Assembly (NCBI RefSeq): GCF_002093745.1
Contig: NZ_MTSB01000023.1
Coordinates: 1 to 64,000 of the forward strand
Direction of reading: 5' to 3'
Length of the DNA: 64,000 bases
Origin: Pseudomonas graminis
GTDB lineage: Bacteria; Pseudomonadota; Gammaproteobacteria; Pseudomonadales; Pseudomonadaceae
Part shown: one piece after another, positions 1 through 7,764 of the stretch
Layout of the letters: every line of letters begins with the position of its first letter
How positions within the stretch are numbered: position 1 is the first letter of the stretch
Notes under the pieces: model-generated
Seen by the model: the letters and a program-made list of their open reading frames with translations, nothing else
Databases searched by the model: none
Told to the model about the DNA's origin: nothing
Made by a program: the position numbers and the translations under genes

Positions 1-175
1 TCGGACGCAGAGCGTCCAGAACGGCATGCCCACGCGGAGCATGGGCACGATAGGTGTTCTTCCAATCGACTCTCGTTCCTCACGCTCCAGCGTGGGAATG
101 CCTTGCGTGACGCTCCGCGTCACAGATCCTCGCCACGCCGTAAACCGAAGACCGGACGCGGAGCGTCGATAGACC
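1..175. repeat. Cluster of short palindromic intergenic repeats
   Basis: At least five small inverted repeats of one design are packed here. Each has GC-rich arms of about six bases around a short loop, often GGA, AGA or TCC. Examples are GGACGC-AGA-GCGTCC at 3-17, TGCCCA/TGGGCA at about 28-48, CACGCT/AGCGTG near 88-101 and TGACGC-TCC-GCGTCA near 108-122. A further GACGC-GGA-GCGTC lies near 155-167. From memory this resembles the repetitive extragenic palindromes common in P. syringae. No reading frame here looks coding. Confidence 0.75.
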
Positions 176-202
176 CTCAAACCCGTCAGTGTTGCACGCA
201 CC

Positions 203-1213
203 TTAAACCAGCCCTTCCTTCTGCAGCTCACTCTTCAGATACGCGTAGTAAATCGGCCCTGCCACGACGCCTGGCAGGCCGAAGGCGGCTTCGAACAGCA
301 GCATCGCCAGCAGCAACTCCCACGACTTGGCATTGATCTGCCCGCCGACGATTCGCGCATTGAGGAAGTATTCGACCTTGTGGATAACGATCAGGTAGCC
401 CAGCGCGGCCAGCGCGACCCAGATCGAGATCGACATGCCGACAATGAAGATCAGCGTGTTGGACATCAGGTTGCCCACCACCGGCAACAGGCCGAGCAGA
501 AAGGTCATGATGATCAGGGTTTTGGTCAACGGCAGGTGAATCCCGCACAGCGGCAGCACAATGGCCAGAAACACCGAAGTAAACGCGGTGTTGAGCAGGG
601 AAATCTTGATCTGGGCAAACACGATATTGCGAAACGCACGACTGAGCAGATACAGGCGGTCAAACAGCGCGGCGGCCAGGGGCTTGCGCACATGGTCGGC
701 GGAAATACGCTGCAAGGCGATGATTGCGCCTAGTACCATACCGATCAGCATGGTGACGAACATATGTGCAGCACCCTTGCCGATCAGTTGCAGCTCACCC
801 ACATGCTTCTGCAGCCACAGCCCGAGGGAGACCCGGAACTCCGCCGCGCTGGCAGGCAAATACGCATCAATGAACGGCGGCAACTGACCACGGGCGCGGT
901 CTACAAGGACCATGAACTTGTCCAGCGACGCGCCCGGATTCTCGGCCTCATGCAACACAAAGCTGATGACACCCGCAAATATCAGCGTCAGCAGGCTGAC
1001 GACAACGGTGCCCAGCAGCGCCACGGCCAGCCAGCGGGCGCGTTCGCCCGAGATAAGCCGCTGCAACTTGGGCGTCAGCATGTTGACCAGCTCAAACACC
1101 AACAGACCGGCCAACAGGCTGGGCAACAACTTGAAAGGCAACACCAATAACAGGCCGCCAAACACAAGGATCCAGCTGGCTATTAACACCTGACGCGCAG
1201 AAAACGTTGGCAT
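203..1213 (-). CDS. AI-2E family transporter (putative inner-membrane permease)
   Basis: This is a 336-residue polytopic membrane protein of the AI-2E exporter/PerM family. It has a pair of hydrophobic segments near the N-terminus (about 8-30), another near 60-85, a soluble stretch around 90-140, and several further helices to the C-terminus. The family is varied: members export the autoinducer AI-2 or act as cation antiporters, so the substrate cannot be read from sequence. The ATG at 1213 begins MPTFSARQ and runs straight into the first helix. The gene is monocistronic, with palindromic repeats beyond its 3' end. Confidence 0.85.
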   Translation of the reverse strand: MPTFSARQVLIASWILVFGGLLLVLPFKLLPSLLAGLLVFELVNMLTPKLQRLISGERARWLAVALLGTVVVSLLTLIFAGVISFVLHEAENPGASLDKFMVLVDRARGQLPPFIDAYLPASAAEFRVSLGLWLQKHVGELQLIGKGAAHMFVTMLIGMVLGAIIALQRISADHVRKPLAAALFDRLYLLSRAFRNIVFAQIKISLLNTAFTSVFLAIVLPLCGIHLPLTKTLIIMTFLLGLLPVVGNLMSNTLIFIVGMSISIWVALAALGYLIVIHKVEYFLNARIVGGQINAKSWELLLAMLLFEAAFGLPGVVAGPIYYAYLKSELQKEGLV

Positions 1214-1333
1214 AGACCCTCAAAGGGCGACACAAGGAAGGAGGGCAGTCTGCCAGCCTTCTCAGCCGAGAACCAGTGATGCGAAAGGCGTAAAAAGTGC
1301 GGCGCAATCATCAGTCCGATGATCGGCTCGATA

Positions 1334-1371
1334 TCCGCGCGAAAGTGCAGTGTTTACTGACCCCGCGCGGA
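1334..1371. repeat. Inverted repeat between psiF-like gene and AI-2E permease
   Basis: TCCGCGCG at 1334-1341 is perfectly repeated in inverse at 1364-1371 around a 22-base spacer. It lies about 30 bases beyond the stop codon of the psiF-like gene and upstream of the permease gene. There is no T-run, so it is not a classical terminator. It may stabilise the mRNA 3' end or act as an operator. Confidence 0.4.
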
Positions 1372-1401
1372 CAAAAGGCAACAACGACCTGCGCCGGAAA
1401 A

Positions 1402-1692
1402 TTATTTCTTCTTGAGACAATCGCTCATGAAGCTTTTGCGAGCATCGCCCTTGAGGGCTTCGGCACTGGCCGTCGCATTACAGGTTTTCATCTTTTCCTG
1501 CTGCGTGGCAGCCGGAGGCGGCGCGGCTTTCAGGCACGTGCTCATGAATGCCTTGCGCTCGTCACCCTTGAGCGACCTGGCGCTGGCGTCAGCATTACAG
1601 GTGGTCATTTTGTTCTGCTGCGCGGTGGCAGCAAAACCCTGGGCAGAACACATCAGGCCAACAAGCAACAAAGGGATACCGAACTTGTTCAT
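1402..1692 (-). CDS. psiF: PsiF-family periplasmic protein
   Basis: This is a 96-residue exported protein. A signal peptide (about residues 1-21, MNKFGIPLLLVGL..., ending near GFA-A) is followed by two PsiF repeats. Each repeat has the pattern KM-x-TCN-x-x-A-x-x-x-x-LKGD-x-RK-x-FM-x-x-CLK and carries two cysteines. In E. coli psiF is phosphate-starvation inducible and its function is unknown. The upstream ATG at 1803 would place a 37-residue non-hydrophobic leader before the signal peptide, so the start at 1692 is preferred, with GGAG about 10 bases before it. No Pho box is evident upstream. Confidence 0.85.
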   Translation of the reverse strand: MNKFGIPLLLVGLMCSAQGFAATAQQNKMTTCNADASARSLKGDERKAFMSTCLKAAPPPAATQQEKMKTCNATASAEALKGDARKSFMSDCLKKK

Positions 1693-1844
1693 TGATCGAC
1701 GCTCCACGTCCGCTGCGCCGGACGGCACAGGCTCGGAATCAGTGTAGTCAGCCATTGCACCGCATGACGGGCCACTGCGTATTGCCGCTGGTCTTTGCGA
1801 CAAACAAGCGGATAATTACCCCTCGCACTCATGATGATTCCCCC

Positions 1845-2726
1845 ATGCAATACGCTTTCCCGCTGATCACCGTGCTTATCTGGGCGATCAATACGGCTGT
1901 CACCAAGGCTTCATCCGGGGTGATCTTCCCGGCTGAAATAGGCTTTTACCGCTGGGCGCTCGCCGGACTGCTGTTCACCCCGTTCATGCTCAGGCCCGTC
2001 TGGGCCAACCGTGCCGCGATCAAACCGGTGCTGGGGAAAATTTTCATCCTCGCCGTACTGGGCACTGCGCTTTATCAAAGCCTGGCGTACTTCGCTGCCG
2101 GCCTGACCACCGCCACCAATATGGGGATCATTCAGTCGCTGGTGCCCATGATGGCGCTCGGGTTGTCCATCGCCTTTCTGGGCACACGGCTGACCTCTGG
2201 CGCGCTGTCGGGAGCCATTCTGTCATTCGCAGGCGTCGTGGTCGTGGTCTCGGCGGGCAATCCGGCTCAGTTGATCGAGCATGGCGTCAACCGTGGGGAT
2301 GCAATGGTGCTGGTGGCAGCGGCGTCCTATGCGATTTACAGCACGCTGCTGAAAAAGTGGCAACTGCGGCTCCCGCCCCTGCACTTGCTGTATGTGCAAA
2401 TTCTGCTGGCGATTATCGTGCTGCTGCCGCCCTTCATGTTGTCGCCAAAGGCAGGCTTGAACGCGAGCAATATTCCGATGGTGCTGTACGCAGCCATTCC
2501 CACCTCCATGCTCGCGCCCTGGCTGTGGATGAAATCGATCATGCGCCTGGGGCCCAGCCGCACGACGTTGTTCTTCAACCTGATGCCCATCGCCACGGCC
2601 TTGATTGCCGCGGCGACATTGGGCGAACAGCTGGCGCTCTATCACCTCGCCGGTGGAGCGCTGACCCTGTGCGGGGTCATCCTCGCGGAACGCTGGACGA
2701 CTCCGCTGCGTTCAAAGCCGGATTAG
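1845..2726 (+). CDS. EamA/DMT-superfamily permease
   Basis: The 293-residue protein (MQYAFPLITVLIWAIN...) has about ten hydrophobic helices in two homologous halves, typical of EamA drug/metabolite transporters of the inner membrane. The N-terminal half holds the family-like stretch with W-x-x-N and R-x-x-L-A-x-L. The frame is open back to 1692, but that extension is polar and overlaps the divergent psiF promoter region, so the internal ATG at 1845 is chosen. The 3' end overlaps the convergent small gene by four bases. The substrate cannot be inferred. Confidence 0.85.
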   Translation: MQYAFPLITVLIWAINTAVTKASSGVIFPAEIGFYRWALAGLLFTPFMLRPVWANRAAIKPVLGKIFILAVLGTALYQSLAYFAAGLTTATNMGIIQSLVPMMALGLSIAFLGTRLTSGALSGAILSFAGVVVVVSAGNPAQLIEHGVNRGDAMVLVAAASYAIYSTLLKKWQLRLPPLHLLYVQILLAIIVLLPPFMLSPKAGLNASNIPMVLYAAIPTSMLAPWLWMKSIMRLGPSRTTLFFNLMPIATALIAAATLGEQLALYHLAGGALTLCGVILAERWTTPLRSKPD

Positions 2727-2956
2727 GCAGTCGCGCTGCCGTCACTGCCCTCCAGGCTATGAATCGACACATCGGTGATGCCGGCCGCGTGAGGCATACC
2801 GGTTTCGCCACCTGGCAGCTCGTCCAGCTCCACATGATGCTTGAGCGCCAGCTCGTGAACCACTTCGATAATGGGCACGTCCAGATTCTCGATAACGTCT
2901 ACGTGGTGCTCGCCGAGCAAGGTGTACTCGATCTCATACAGTTCTTTATCGCTCAT
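2723..2956 (-). CDS. Small acidic hypothetical protein
   Basis: A 77-residue acidic protein starting MSDKELYEIEYTLL. It is rich in Glu, Asp and His, with a hydrophobic core region (VIENLDVPIIEVVHELALKH) that could form one alpha/beta unit. No signal peptide or membrane helix is present, so it is probably cytoplasmic. The stop codon overlaps the stop of the convergent EamA gene. I do not recognise a family. Coding status rests on protein-like composition and a plausible start. Function unknown. Confidence 0.55.
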   Translation of the reverse strand: MSDKELYEIEYTLLGEHHVDVIENLDVPIIEVVHELALKHHVELDELPGGETGMPHAAGITDVSIHSLEGSDGSATA

Positions 2957-3268
2957 CGCATCTTCCTGGCCGTCACTGAGGATCGGCTGATTAACGAACT
3001 ACGGTCTGACAACCCTACCGATGACCGAGCCTAGGCCGAACTGAAACGCTCGGCCATGCCATCAGATTGACCTCAGTGTTTGATGAACGTGCCAGCGATT
3101 ATCGGGCGTTGCACTTTTTTGCCGCGGCCGGGGCATTCCGCTTCAAGAAAGCATCACTGCGCCTACAAAATGCTGCCTCATCGCCATCTTTTTTTCGAAC
3201 TCTCACACCCCTTCCCTGCTCCAAGGCATACCGGGCCAAGACCGGCTCTGACATGTGGAGCAATAACG
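2957..3268. other. Intergenic region upstream of osmE
   Basis: This 312-base stretch separates the divergent small acidic gene from osmE and must hold the promoters of both. There is a small dyad, GGCCGA...TCGGCC, near 3031-3052. Open frames crossing the region have no protein-like composition. osmE is RpoS-dependent in E. coli, but I cannot place a convincing promoter here. Confidence 0.5.
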
Positions 3269-3607
3269 ATGTACAAAAAAATCCTCGCAGCGACCTTTGT
3301 ATTGGCAACGATGGCTGGCTGCAGCAACACAACCGTGCAGAACCCGGTGGACTACGTCACTTATCGCAACGAACCGCTGGTCAAGCAGGTCGAAAACGGC
3401 ATGACCCGTCAGCAGGTGCTGACCATCGGCGGCGAGCCTTCGACCACGTTTGAGCGTAAGGTCAACCCAGGCACTTGCAACAACTACGTGCTGTACAAAG
3501 ACGGTCATAAACAGGTCTACCACGTCAGCTTCAACAGCGACGGCCGCGTGACCAACAAAGGTTTCATGACCTGCGAACAGCGCGAGAAGAACGAAAAAGC
3601 GATGTAA
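3269..3607 (+). CDS. osmE: Osmotically inducible outer-membrane lipoprotein OsmE
   Basis: The 112-residue protein is the same length as E. coli OsmE. It starts MYKKILAATF and has a lipoprotein signal with lipobox MAG-C (lipidated Cys18). The mature part is an SmpA/OmlA-like fold with the diagnostic G-M-T-R-x-Q-V-x-x-x-x-G-x-P stretch. It is expected to be anchored in the outer membrane and induced by osmotic stress. The frame extends upstream to 3080, but GGAG at 3257-3260 and the signal peptide fix the start at 3269. An intrinsic terminator follows directly. Confidence 0.88.
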   Translation: MYKKILAATFVLATMAGCSNTTVQNPVDYVTYRNEPLVKQVENGMTRQQVLTIGGEPSTTFERKVNPGTCNNYVLYKDGHKQVYHVSFNSDGRVTNKGFMTCEQREKNEKAM

Positions 3608-3629
3608 GCGTTTAATAAAATCACCGTAT

Positions 3630-3661
3630 AAAAGCTCGACGCCTTCTGCGTCGGGCTTTTA
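3630..3661 (+). terminator. Intrinsic terminator of osmE
   Basis: AAAGCTCGACGC (3631-3642) pairs with GCGTCGGGCTTT (3648-3659) with one G-T pair, and is followed by a T-run. It begins 23 bases after the osmE stop codon. Confidence 0.85.
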
Positions 3662-3747
3662 CGTGCTTGATATATAACCAGTAAACTCACGATTAGACAT
3701 TGCGTTTCAAATTGCCCGTTGCGCCTTGAAACACGCATAAAAATTTG

Positions 3748-3770
3748 GTGTCATGGCCACTCACTGACAC
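3748..3770. promoter_or_regulatory. Dyad upstream of hcp, candidate operator
   Basis: GTGTCA at 3748-3753 and TGACAC at 3765-3770 form a perfect six-base inverted repeat with an 11-base spacer. It lies about 40 bases before the hcp start codon, a reasonable place for a regulator site. No sigma-54 -24/-12 element was found. The regulator is unknown. Confidence 0.3.
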
Positions 3771-3811
3771 ATGCTCACACTGCACCCACAGATTACCAAG
3801 GAGAGGTAAAT

Positions 3812-4300
3812 ATGGCTTTCGACGCCTTTATTCAGATCGCCGACATCCCGGGCGAGGCGCTGGACGAGAAGTACAGCCAGTGGATCGAAATCACCGGTTA
3901 TAACTTTGGCGTCAACCAAAGCACTTCCGCCACCGCCAGTTCCTCGGGCGGCGCTTCATCCGGTCGTACCACCATGACCCACTTCACGTTCACCAAGTAC
4001 CTCGACAGCGCCAGTTGCAAGCTCATGGAGGCCAGCTGCGCAGGTCAGCACCTTAAGGAAGTCAAGCTGGTACTCTGCCGCGCAGGCACAGACAAGCTCA
4101 AATACTATGAAGTGGTGCTTGAGGAAGTCATCATCGCCGACTACACACAGAGCGCGAGTTCCGGCATCCCTGTCGAAATCGTACAGCTCAATTACGGCCG
4201 CATCAAAACCACCTACACCCTGCAGAAACGTGTCGATGGCACAGCAGGTGGTAACGTGGCCGGCGGTTGGGACCGGATCAATAATAAAAAGTACTCGTGA
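3812..4300 (+). CDS. hcp: Hcp-family type VI secretion tube protein
   Basis: The 162-residue protein opens MAFDAFIQIADIPGEALDEK and ends in GGNVAGGWDRINNKKYS, hallmarks of the Hcp1 family (HcpA type). Hexameric Hcp rings stack into the inner tube of the type VI secretion system and can carry small effectors in the lumen. The start at 3812 is fixed by a strong AAGGAGAGG ribosome binding site. No other T6SS structural gene is nearby, so this is an orphan hcp serving an apparatus encoded elsewhere. The next two genes look like its cargo effector and the matching immunity gene. Confidence 0.92.
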   Translation: MAFDAFIQIADIPGEALDEKYSQWIEITGYNFGVNQSTSATASSSGGASSGRTTMTHFTFTKYLDSASCKLMEASCAGQHLKEVKLVLCRAGTDKLKYYEVVLEEVIIADYTQSASSGIPVEIVQLNYGRIKTTYTLQKRVDGTAGGNVAGGWDRINNKKYS

Positions 4301-4303
4301 GGC

Positions 4304-5287
4304 ATGACCATGGCCGAAGCACGATCGTTCATCAACCCTAGAACACAGACTTTTGACTCTCTGAAAACGAACCTTGCGCTGCCAAAGAACAGCAAGGCCA
4401 AGTTCGTCGCCCTCAATTCCCACATCTCGGGCGGCGTCGTCCTGCCCGGCGAGATGGTTATCGTCGGCGACGCGTCCACCCCCTCGTCCACTGCTCAGGA
4501 AGCTTTCCTGATGGCCAAGGCTGCACAGGTGCATACGGCTTTGCTGGTCAATGGCACTGGTGGGGATGACTTTTTTCTTGAGAATTTTGAGCTGCTGCAG
4601 CGAGCGATATCTTTCACGTCGATAGGCATAGGCGCCGGAAGTGATGCTTGGAGCACGCATCTAAAATCTATCAAAGAATCGCTTCAAAACATCGAGACGC
4701 TGTACCAGCAACATATGGGTTCTGGCACCATGACCCAGCGAGATGCCTTCTATGTCAAGCGAACAGAGCTGTTCATGAAGCTTGACAAACAACTAGGTAA
4801 TTTTCTGGCCTATGGATCAGGACTGCGCAAAGAGGGCTCGATCAAAAGGATGCTTGGGCTCTCAACCAGCAGCTATATGCATACCGGAGAAATCGCGGGA
4901 TACGCTGACAAGGTATCTGGCGTGGCCAACGCCGCCAAGTGGATCAAAAGAGGAACGTATATCGGGACTGCGCTTGAAGTGGGCTCCACTGGGCTATCGA
5001 TTCACAAGGCGTGTGCGGTAGGTCGCGAGGAACAATGCCGTAAAGCGAAGTACGTGGAGGGTAGCGCTCTAGTGGGGAGTTTGGGTGGAGCGAGCTTGGG
5101 CGGGGTACTCGGAGGCGGTGCGGGCACCTTTACCTGCGCACTTGTACTAGGCGTGGCAACAGGTGGACCAGGTGCGTTAGTTTGCGCAGTGGTCGGCGCA
5201 GCCGCCGGCGGATACGTTTTGGGAGAAGTGGGTAAGGCTCGCGGAGAAGTCATCGGCGAGTACATATATAATGAGGTGAGCGAGTGA
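4304..5287 (+). CDS. Putative Hcp-dependent, pore-forming T6SS effector
   Basis: A 327-residue protein beginning three bases after the hcp stop. Residues 30-100 contain a compact domain (LNSHISGG, LPGEMVIVGD, TPSSTAQEA) that looks like a delivery or LysM-like module. Residues 115-165 are helical and charged. Residues 252-308 are almost wholly Gly/Ala/Val/Leu, with repeated GG and G-x-x-x-G steps, and could form two membrane-inserting hairpin helices. A soluble N-terminus with a glycine-zipper C-terminus next to hcp fits bactericidal pore-forming T6SS effectors. It may be of the DUF4225 type, from memory and unverified. Base composition is less GC-rich than hcp. Start could be the second Met (4310). 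Confidence 0.65.
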   Translation: MTMAEARSFINPRTQTFDSLKTNLALPKNSKAKFVALNSHISGGVVLPGEMVIVGDASTPSSTAQEAFLMAKAAQVHTALLVNGTGGDDFFLENFELLQRAISFTSIGIGAGSDAWSTHLKSIKESLQNIETLYQQHMGSGTMTQRDAFYVKRTELFMKLDKQLGNFLAYGSGLRKEGSIKRMLGLSTSSYMHTGEIAGYADKVSGVANAAKWIKRGTYIGTALEVGSTGLSIHKACAVGREEQCRKAKYVEGSALVGSLGGASLGGVLGGGAGTFTCALVLGVATGGPGALVCAVVGAAAGGYVLGEVGKARGEVIGEYIYNEVSE

Positions 5288-5637
5288 CTAATATAGAGCC
5301 GGGTCTATTAGGCATCGCTATATTTTTACCAATGATCTTTAGTTTGCTCGTCATCGCTTATGTCGCGCACACTCACGTAGACAGAATCGAAGCGCAGCTA
5401 TCAAAGTCTTCATTTGTCTCAACAAACCGGAAAGCACTGTCCGCAGGCGGCTTACCTGGAAAGCTCATACGCATCAGCTCTATTGCTTTTCTATTGGTAT
5501 TCCCTGCTCTCTCCGCCCGTAGAGGCTTGGCCGACGCTGATGAACTAAACCGGTTCCCCTCCAACCTGAAAAGAGCGTTACTGATACCGTGGACAGCCCT
5601 ACTGATATGTGCAGTCGCGCTAATCATTCTTTAGTCT
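5284..5637 (+). CDS. Small membrane protein, candidate immunity to the upstream effector
   Basis: This frame starts with GTG overlapping the effector stop codon (GTGA) and encodes about 116 residues. Three hydrophobic segments lie near 8-30, 62-80 and 97-116, with a basic/polar loop between the first two. Pore-forming effectors are typically neutralised by small inner-membrane proteins encoded directly downstream and translationally coupled, and this matches in position, size and topology. No family is recognised. The role is inferred entirely from context. Confidence 0.6.
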
Positions 5638-5930
5638 GATCCTGAGAAAACAGGGGCTTATGGATGTGGAGGAAGTGAAAGGTTTTCCCGAAAAATGAAG
5701 TACCTGATCTTTGTTCCGCGGACGACGCAAATTGTAAGAGTGATAGCGCTAATCTGGTTCACTCGGTGGGTCGTTCCCCGAGCCTGATGTCCAGAGGTGA
5801 GCGCGTTGTGAGTAACGCCACGGCAGTAGTCTTCACTTTTGCCTGACTCGTTTCCGGGGATGAAACGAGTACGCCGCGCCCCGAAGAACCCTCCAGAGCG
5901 CAGCATCAAGGCCAACCAACAGGTTGACGC
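5638..5930. other. Intergenic stretch with no supported gene
   Basis: About 290 bases between the candidate immunity gene and the 28-residue peptide gene. A minus-strand frame of 85 codons (5658-5915) crosses it, but it has no good ribosome binding site and its composition is not protein-like. I see no terminator, RNA gene or clear repeat. Confidence 0.45.
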
Positions 5931-6017
5931 TTAGAAAACCAGCTTGAACAGGGCGATAACCACGACCAGGCCGATCAGAAAGATGATGCCGACGGTGCTT
6001 CCCAGGAATTTAAGCAT
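5931..6017 (-). CDS. 28-residue single-helix membrane peptide
   Basis: The peptide MLKFLGSTVGIIFLIGLVVV (then eight residues ending KLVF) is almost entirely one transmembrane helix with a Lys at each end. A GGAG ribosome binding site lies at about 6025-6028 on the coding strand, with suitable spacing to the ATG at 6017. A longer in-frame reading from 6251 is not plausible because it would run through the divergent promoter of the ferritin-like gene. Such tiny inner-membrane proteins often tune transporters or sensors. The specific function is unknown. Confidence 0.6.
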   Translation of the reverse strand: MLKFLGSTVGIIFLIGLVVVIALFKLVF

Positions 6018-6229
6018 TGTATGTATCTCCACGAATTTATTTGGGTCTCTTGCTTGGGACCGCGCCAGTTCGCGCTCGTTTCTTATATTTTTACATTTAG
6101 TCACATCCGTCCTTGCCAGCGAAAATCCGATAAAACTTTCCGGCTCCGTCGTACTCACAATCCTTGCTGATCTTGCCGGGCAACACACAGAGCGAGACAC
6201 CAAAACCTGATGAGTCCTGGAGATAAATG

Positions 6230-6769
6230 ATGAATTCTGCACCACAGTCACAGCTATCCGATGTCCAAACCCTGCGCCAGCGTGCGCGCCAGAACGTTGA
6301 GAATGGTGCGGTCACTGAAGGCTACAGCGCCGACCGCGAGACCGTGCTGCGCCTGCTGAACGAGTCGCTGGCGACCGAGCTGGTCTGCGTGCTGCGCTAC
6401 AAGCGCCACTACTACATGGCGTCCGGCCTGAAGGCCAGCGTTGCTGCGGAAGAGTTTTTGGAGCATGCCACCCAGGAAGCCGAGCACGCCGACAAACTGG
6501 CCGAGCGTATCGTGCAGTTGGGCGGCGAGCCGGAGTTCAACCCGGACCTGCTGTCGAAGAACTCTCATGCACAGTACGTTGCAGGCAACACACTGAAGGA
6601 AATGGTCTACGAGGACCTGGTCGCCGAGCGCATTGCGGTCGACAGCTATCGCGAGATCATTCAGTACATCGGTGACAGCGATCCGACAACCCGTCGCATC
6701 TTCGAAGAAATCCTTGCTCAGGAAGAAGAGCACGCCGACGACATGGCGGACATTCTCGAAGGCCTGTAA
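6230..6769 (+). CDS. Ferritin-like (bacterioferritin/Dps-type) iron protein
   Basis: A protein of about 179 residues with a ferritin-like four-helix bundle. Three Glu-rich helices carry diiron-type residues: LLNESLATELVC, FLEHATQEAEHADKL (E-x-x-H) and ILAQEEEHADDM (E-x-x-H). It resembles the probable bacterioferritin PA4880 of P. aeruginosa and likely oxidises or stores iron in the cytoplasm under stress. Two adjacent ATGs occur at 6227 and 6230. GGAG at 6219-6222 is better spaced for the second, so that is used. A terminator follows directly, so the gene is probably monocistronic. Confidence 0.85.
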   Translation: MNSAPQSQLSDVQTLRQRARQNVENGAVTEGYSADRETVLRLLNESLATELVCVLRYKRHYYMASGLKASVAAEEFLEHATQEAEHADKLAERIVQLGGEPEFNPDLLSKNSHAQYVAGNTLKEMVYEDLVAERIAVDSYREIIQYIGDSDPTTRRIFEEILAQEEEHADDMADILEGL

Positions 6770-6784
6770 CCCGCGTCAGAAAGC

Positions 6785-6814
6785 AAAAAGCCAGGGCCTG
6801 TGTCCTGGCTTTTT
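6785..6814 (+). terminator. Intrinsic terminator after the ferritin-like gene
   Basis: AAAAAGCCAGG (6785-6795) and CCTGGCTTTTT (6804-6814) form a perfect stem with flanking A and T tracts. It can work in both directions and so can also close the convergent epimerase operon. Confidence 0.88.
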
Positions 6815-6834
6815 TGTGGGCGAATAGCGTGGGG

Positions 6835-7764
6835 TCACTTCCCCATCAACAGCTCAAGCCCTCGGTGCAAGGGGGTCGGCTCGTCCATCGTGAAGTGTTC
6901 CAGCAAACGCTGGTTACTGGCGCGGGAATGCTTGATGTCTCCCGAGCGCGGCGCTTGATAGGTGACATGCGGCGGTGTGCCGACGACGTCTGAAAGCGCC
7001 GACAACAATTCATTGAGCGAAGTGGTTCTGTTCAGGCCCACATTGATGGCGTCTTCAATGGCGTCTTCTCGCGACAAGGCTTGCAGCAGCAGCTTGAGCA
7101 AGTCACCCACGTAAAAGAAATCACGTGTCTGCTCGCCATCGCCAAACACGACAATCGGCATGCCCTTCTGGAGACGTTCGGCAAAGATGCTGATCACGCC
7201 GGAATACGGCGAAGACGGATCCTGGCGTGGCCCGAAGATATTGAAGAAGCGAAAGATCACCGGTTCCAGACCGTGCTGGCGCCGGTAGAAGTCCAGATAG
7301 AACTCGCTGGCCAGCTTGTCCGACGCGTAAGGGGTCAGCGGCGCTTTGGTGGTGTCTTCAGTGATGGCCTCGCCTTCACCGTTGTTGCCATAGACCGCCG
7401 CGCTGGAGGCGAAGATCACGCGTTTGATGCCGGCTTCGCGCATCGCTTCGCAGACATTCAGCGTACCGATGAAGTTGCTTTGATGGGTGCGCACCGGGTC
7501 GTCTACCGACGCTTGCACCGAGGCGACCGCGGCGAGGTGTACGACCGCCTGGCAACCCAGCGCCACGCGTTTGACCAGCTCGGCATCGGCCACGTCGCCT
7601 TCGATCAGCTCGACCCCGGGATTGTCGAGCGGCAGATTGCTGCGCTTGCCGGCCGAGAGGTTGTCGAGGATACGCACGCGGTGCCCGCTGGCAAGCAACG
7701 CGTCGGTCAGGTGCGAGCCGATGAAGCCCGCGCCGCCAGTGATCAGAACAGGTGCATCAGACAT
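6835..7764 (-). CDS. NAD-dependent epimerase/dehydratase (extended SDR)
   Basis: A 309-residue extended short-chain dehydrogenase. The Rossmann motif GGAGFIG is at residues 10-16, an adenine-pocket Asp follows strand 2, and the catalytic dyad Y146-x-x-x-K150 sits in PYASDK. The active-site Ser lies in FASSAAVYG. It most resembles UDP-glucose 4-epimerase-like enzymes acting on nucleotide sugars. It matches the PA4068-type gene of Pseudomonas in kind and neighbour. The ATG at 7764 starts MSDAPVLITG; a longer frame to 7899 would add a non-homologous leader. It overlaps the upstream gene by eight bases, so the two are co-translated. Confidence 0.87.
   Translation of the reverse strand: MSDAPVLITGGAGFIGSHLTDALLASGHRVRILDNLSAGKRSNLPLDNPGVELIEGDVADAELVKRVALGCQAVVHLAAVASVQASVDDPVRTHQSNFIGTLNVCEAMREAGIKRVIFASSAAVYGNNGEGEAITEDTTKAPLTPYASDKLASEFYLDFYRRQHGLEPVIFRFFNIFGPRQDPSSPYSGVISIFAERLQKGMPIVVFGDGEQTRDFFYVGDLLKLLLQALSREDAIEDAINVGLNRTTSLNELLSALSDVVGTPPHVTYQAPRSGDIKHSRASNQRLLEHFTMDEPTPLHRGLELLMGK

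Noticed and set aside
1..175. CRISPR array
   Set aside because: The repeats are short, variable palindromes without equal-length unique spacers.
5658..5915. 85-codon minus-strand frame after the T6SS trio
   Set aside because: No convincing ribosome binding site and composition unlike a folded protein.
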